64,000 nt of DNA from positions 256,717 to 320,716 of the forward strand of contig CAJINV010000025.1 in NCBI GenBank assembly GCA_905178155.1, read 5' to 3'. This DNA is from Amoebophrya sp. A120. Its lineage: Eukaryota; Sar; Dinophyceae; Syndiniales; Amoebophryaceae. Within the stretch, counting starts at the first letter, position 1. Each line of letters begins with the position of its first letter. Positions 62,801 through 64,000 of this stretch are shown in pieces. The position numbers and the translations under genes were made by a program. The notes under the pieces are model-generated. The model did no database searches, was not told the origin of the DNA, and saw only the letters and a program-made list of their open reading frames with translations.

Positions 62801-64000
62801 GCCTCCCACCTGGCTGCGGTCACCCACAGCCCGCAACCGTATGATCATTTCGGGTCCTCTACTTCGGAAGCTGCTGCGCAAGAGGACGAAGATCATCATG
62901 TTTTTCCACTTTTTGAAGACGTTGATGACCAGGACACAGCGGCTAGGGGACCTACTACTACGTCGAGTAGAAGCAACGCAATAAACTACCACACCGGAAC
63001 TGCGGAAGATGATCACTCATCGCTGCAAGAAGATCTCCACGTGTTCGCCTCCTCCACCCTGACATCCAACGCGGTCCTGACGAATGGCTACGCCCTCGAT
63101 GCGGGGCTGTTGCTTTTCTATTCAAAAAAAAATGACTGTACGTCTGGTAGGTCAACTTCATTTTTGGCCGAAAAGCATGAAAGACAAATCTTTCGGGTGT
63201 AGTACATAGCAAAAAAAAGAAAAACAACTTTTCGTGGGCTGATAGCGCGATGTGAAGACACGAGCGACGTTTTCGGCCACACGATACTAGCCGCCATGAT
63301 GCATGTTCTGCACGACAAGTGTTGTCACTGCCGTACTTCGTCCTCTGCAACTACACACAGTTACACTAACAATTTTTTTTGGTTGCATATTTGATCGAAG
63401 TACCCGATTGTGGACAGGGAGGAGCTGCAGTTTGAGACGTTGGGGCGCGGCTGGGACAAGTTTATCTGCTTTGGCGCACTTTACGCAAAAATCAGGATTC
63501 CAAGGCTGTCTTCGGCGAAGCAGGACCACGGGACTTCTGCGGACGAAGGCAAGAATAGAAGTTACCAGCAGGAGGAGCAGCAGTGGCCCTGTGATGAAGT
63601 ACAACAACAACAATCGACTTTATTGTCAATAAGCACGACTTGCGAATACGTGCACCTGATCACGACCCGGCTGCAGCCTGAGTATGACGAACATTCCCAG
63701 GCGGCGCGACACGATCAAATCTTGGAGCTCGTCGAGTTTGTGCTCAGGCTCGCAAAAAAGAGAACAGGAGGAGAGCAGGAAAGAGGTAGTTCTTCTACTT
63801 CTTTTTTCCAGTGGCCGCTGATTCTGACCGGGGATTTTAACTGTCGGTCCGAGCTGGAGTGGGAGCGGGACTTGCTGCCTTTGTTGCAAAAGTACTTGGC
63901 AAGTCCTCGTCCGCACGAAGTATGTACTATGTGGGAAACGATACACGATCTGTCATCTTCCGGCAGCACAACAAATCAGCTGGAGCGAGATGCGCGGGCA
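56824..64000 (+). CDS. Endonuclease/exonuclease/phosphatase-fold protein, neutral sphingomyelinase-like, 3' end missing
   Basis: The EEP metal-dependent fold appears late in the protein: LLSYNLQFRP (metal-site Asn), FDFLCLQEVYDS (catalytic Glu), NGYALDAGLLLF-SKYPIVD (as in neutral sphingomyelinases), GALYAKI, HLITTRLQPEYD and PLILTGDFNCRSE (Asp/Asn pair). The final catalytic His would lie past the window. The first 600 or so residues are a long extension, Ala-rich then helical (NEELLQEADQQLHSG, DLDLLKTYLSHAIVVLEGCLKFQ), of unknown role. Exons: 56824-57048, 57296-57650, 57919-58552, 58823-59017, 59275-59315, 59473-59629, 59901-59944, 60215-60399, 60680-60730, 60886-61477, 61749-61931, 62189-62222, 62488-63118, 63395 on. 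All thirteen introns are introners. Other EEP enzymes (inositol phosphatase, nuclease) remain possible. Confidence 0.82.
57049..57290. mobile_element. Introner, family C
   Basis: EEP gene, TSD CCACT. The 3' TIR is shortened (CCAGACACGTTTGCCATGC). Confidence 0.85.
57651..57913. mobile_element. Introner, family C
   Basis: EEP gene, TSD GAAGT; joins SVLQQK to YNVYQMEQ. Confidence 0.92.
58553..58817. mobile_element. Introner, family C
   Basis: EEP gene, TSD GACCT; joins YRLLLDL to LGLVKIDK. Confidence 0.92.
59018..59269. mobile_element. Introner, family H
   Basis: EEP gene, TSD AAGCT. TIR TATGACCTGCTCAAACGTTA with a second internal CTCAAACGTTACAAT. Confidence 0.88.
59316..59467. mobile_element. 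Introner, family A
   Basis: EEP gene, TSD ATCTT exact. Confidence 0.9.
59630..59895. mobile_element. Introner, family C
   Basis: EEP gene. Flanks GTGAC/GTGGC. Confidence 0.88.
59945..60209. mobile_element. Introner, family C
   Basis: EEP gene, TSD ACGGC. The exon separating it from the previous introner is 44 bp. Confidence 0.9.
60400..60674. mobile_element. Introner, family C
   Basis: EEP gene, TSD TCTGT. The 5' TIR is altered (AAATATCCCTGGATCCCTGG). Confidence 0.85.
60731..60880. mobile_element. Introner, family A
   Basis: EEP gene. Flanks CAGTT/CAGTG; joins YAEFAV to LPELIAPA. Confidence 0.88.
61478..61743. mobile_element. Introner, family C
   Basis: EEP gene, TSD GGAGG; starts TACC instead of TATC. 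Confidence 0.9.
61932..62183. mobile_element. Introner, family C
   Basis: EEP gene, TSD TCTGC. It splits the catalytic motif FDFLCL-QEVYDS, so its removal is essential for an active enzyme. Confidence 0.93.
62223..62482. mobile_element. Introner, family C
   Basis: EEP gene, TSD AGGAC. The exon before it is only 34 bp. Confidence 0.9.
63119..63389. mobile_element. Introner, probable family E
   Basis: EEP gene. Flanks TTTTC/TTTGA, weak. Excision restores AGLLLF-SKYPIVD, a good EEP match. TIRs are low complexity (poly-A/poly-T). Confidence 0.65.

Overview
The window is nuclear DNA of a flagellated protist, probably an alveolate; my best guess is the parasitic dinoflagellate Amoebophrya (Syndiniales) or a close relative. 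This rests on intron-dense eukaryotic genes, a ciliary IFT80 gene, almost all genes on one strand, and introns that are themselves inverted-repeat mobile elements ('introners'), which I recall being reported from Amoebophrya. The genus is inference; eukaryotic origin is not in doubt.

Layout: IFT80, 5' end missing (428-12228, +); an AI-2E/TMEM245-type membrane protein (13166-22377, +); a class I SAM methyltransferase (23264-28637, +); then a tandemly duplicated cassette of uridine phosphorylase plus BspA/DUF285 repeat protein. UPP-A is 30016-34836 and BspA-1 36060-37921. UPP-B is 39952-44663; BspA-2 is broken, with N-terminal scraps near 46287 and 47541 and a repeat body at 50118-51371. BspA-3 is 52947-55836. 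A minus-strand gene of unknown function (47878-49770) and a 289-base assembly gap lie inside broken BspA-2. The window ends in an endonuclease/exonuclease/phosphatase-fold (sphingomyelinase-like) gene (56824 onward).

The main signal is the introns. More than 80 are TIR elements that begin TAT and end ATA and are flanked by 5-bp direct repeats of coding sequence; removing the element plus one repeat restores the reading frame. I sort them into ten families by inner terminal repeat: A TGCAAAAGTATCGTACTAG; B GAAAAATCCCCCCTCCCCAT; C AAAATGTCTGGGTCTGGAA; D GTGCACAACTCCCCCTCCCC; E AGAAAAAAGTGTTACAGTTA; F GAAAAATTGTTTCACTGTGA; G AAAAACGTACCCACACCAGA; H TTCTCAAACGTTACATTCTC; I TATGGATGTGTCAGAGTTGA; J GCCATGGAACAATC. 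A few ordinary GT-AG introns coexist with them. Paralogous copies supply empty sites, so insertion can be read directly. Several introns have also been colonised by satellite arrays (99-, 107- and 213-bp units) or by nested elements.

The genes do not form one pathway. IFT80 fits a flagellated stage, UPP is pyrimidine salvage, and the BspA-like proteins look like membrane-anchored repeat proteins. The biology worth attention is the mobile-intron system. All exon joins below come from protein homology and repeat logic, not from transcript data.
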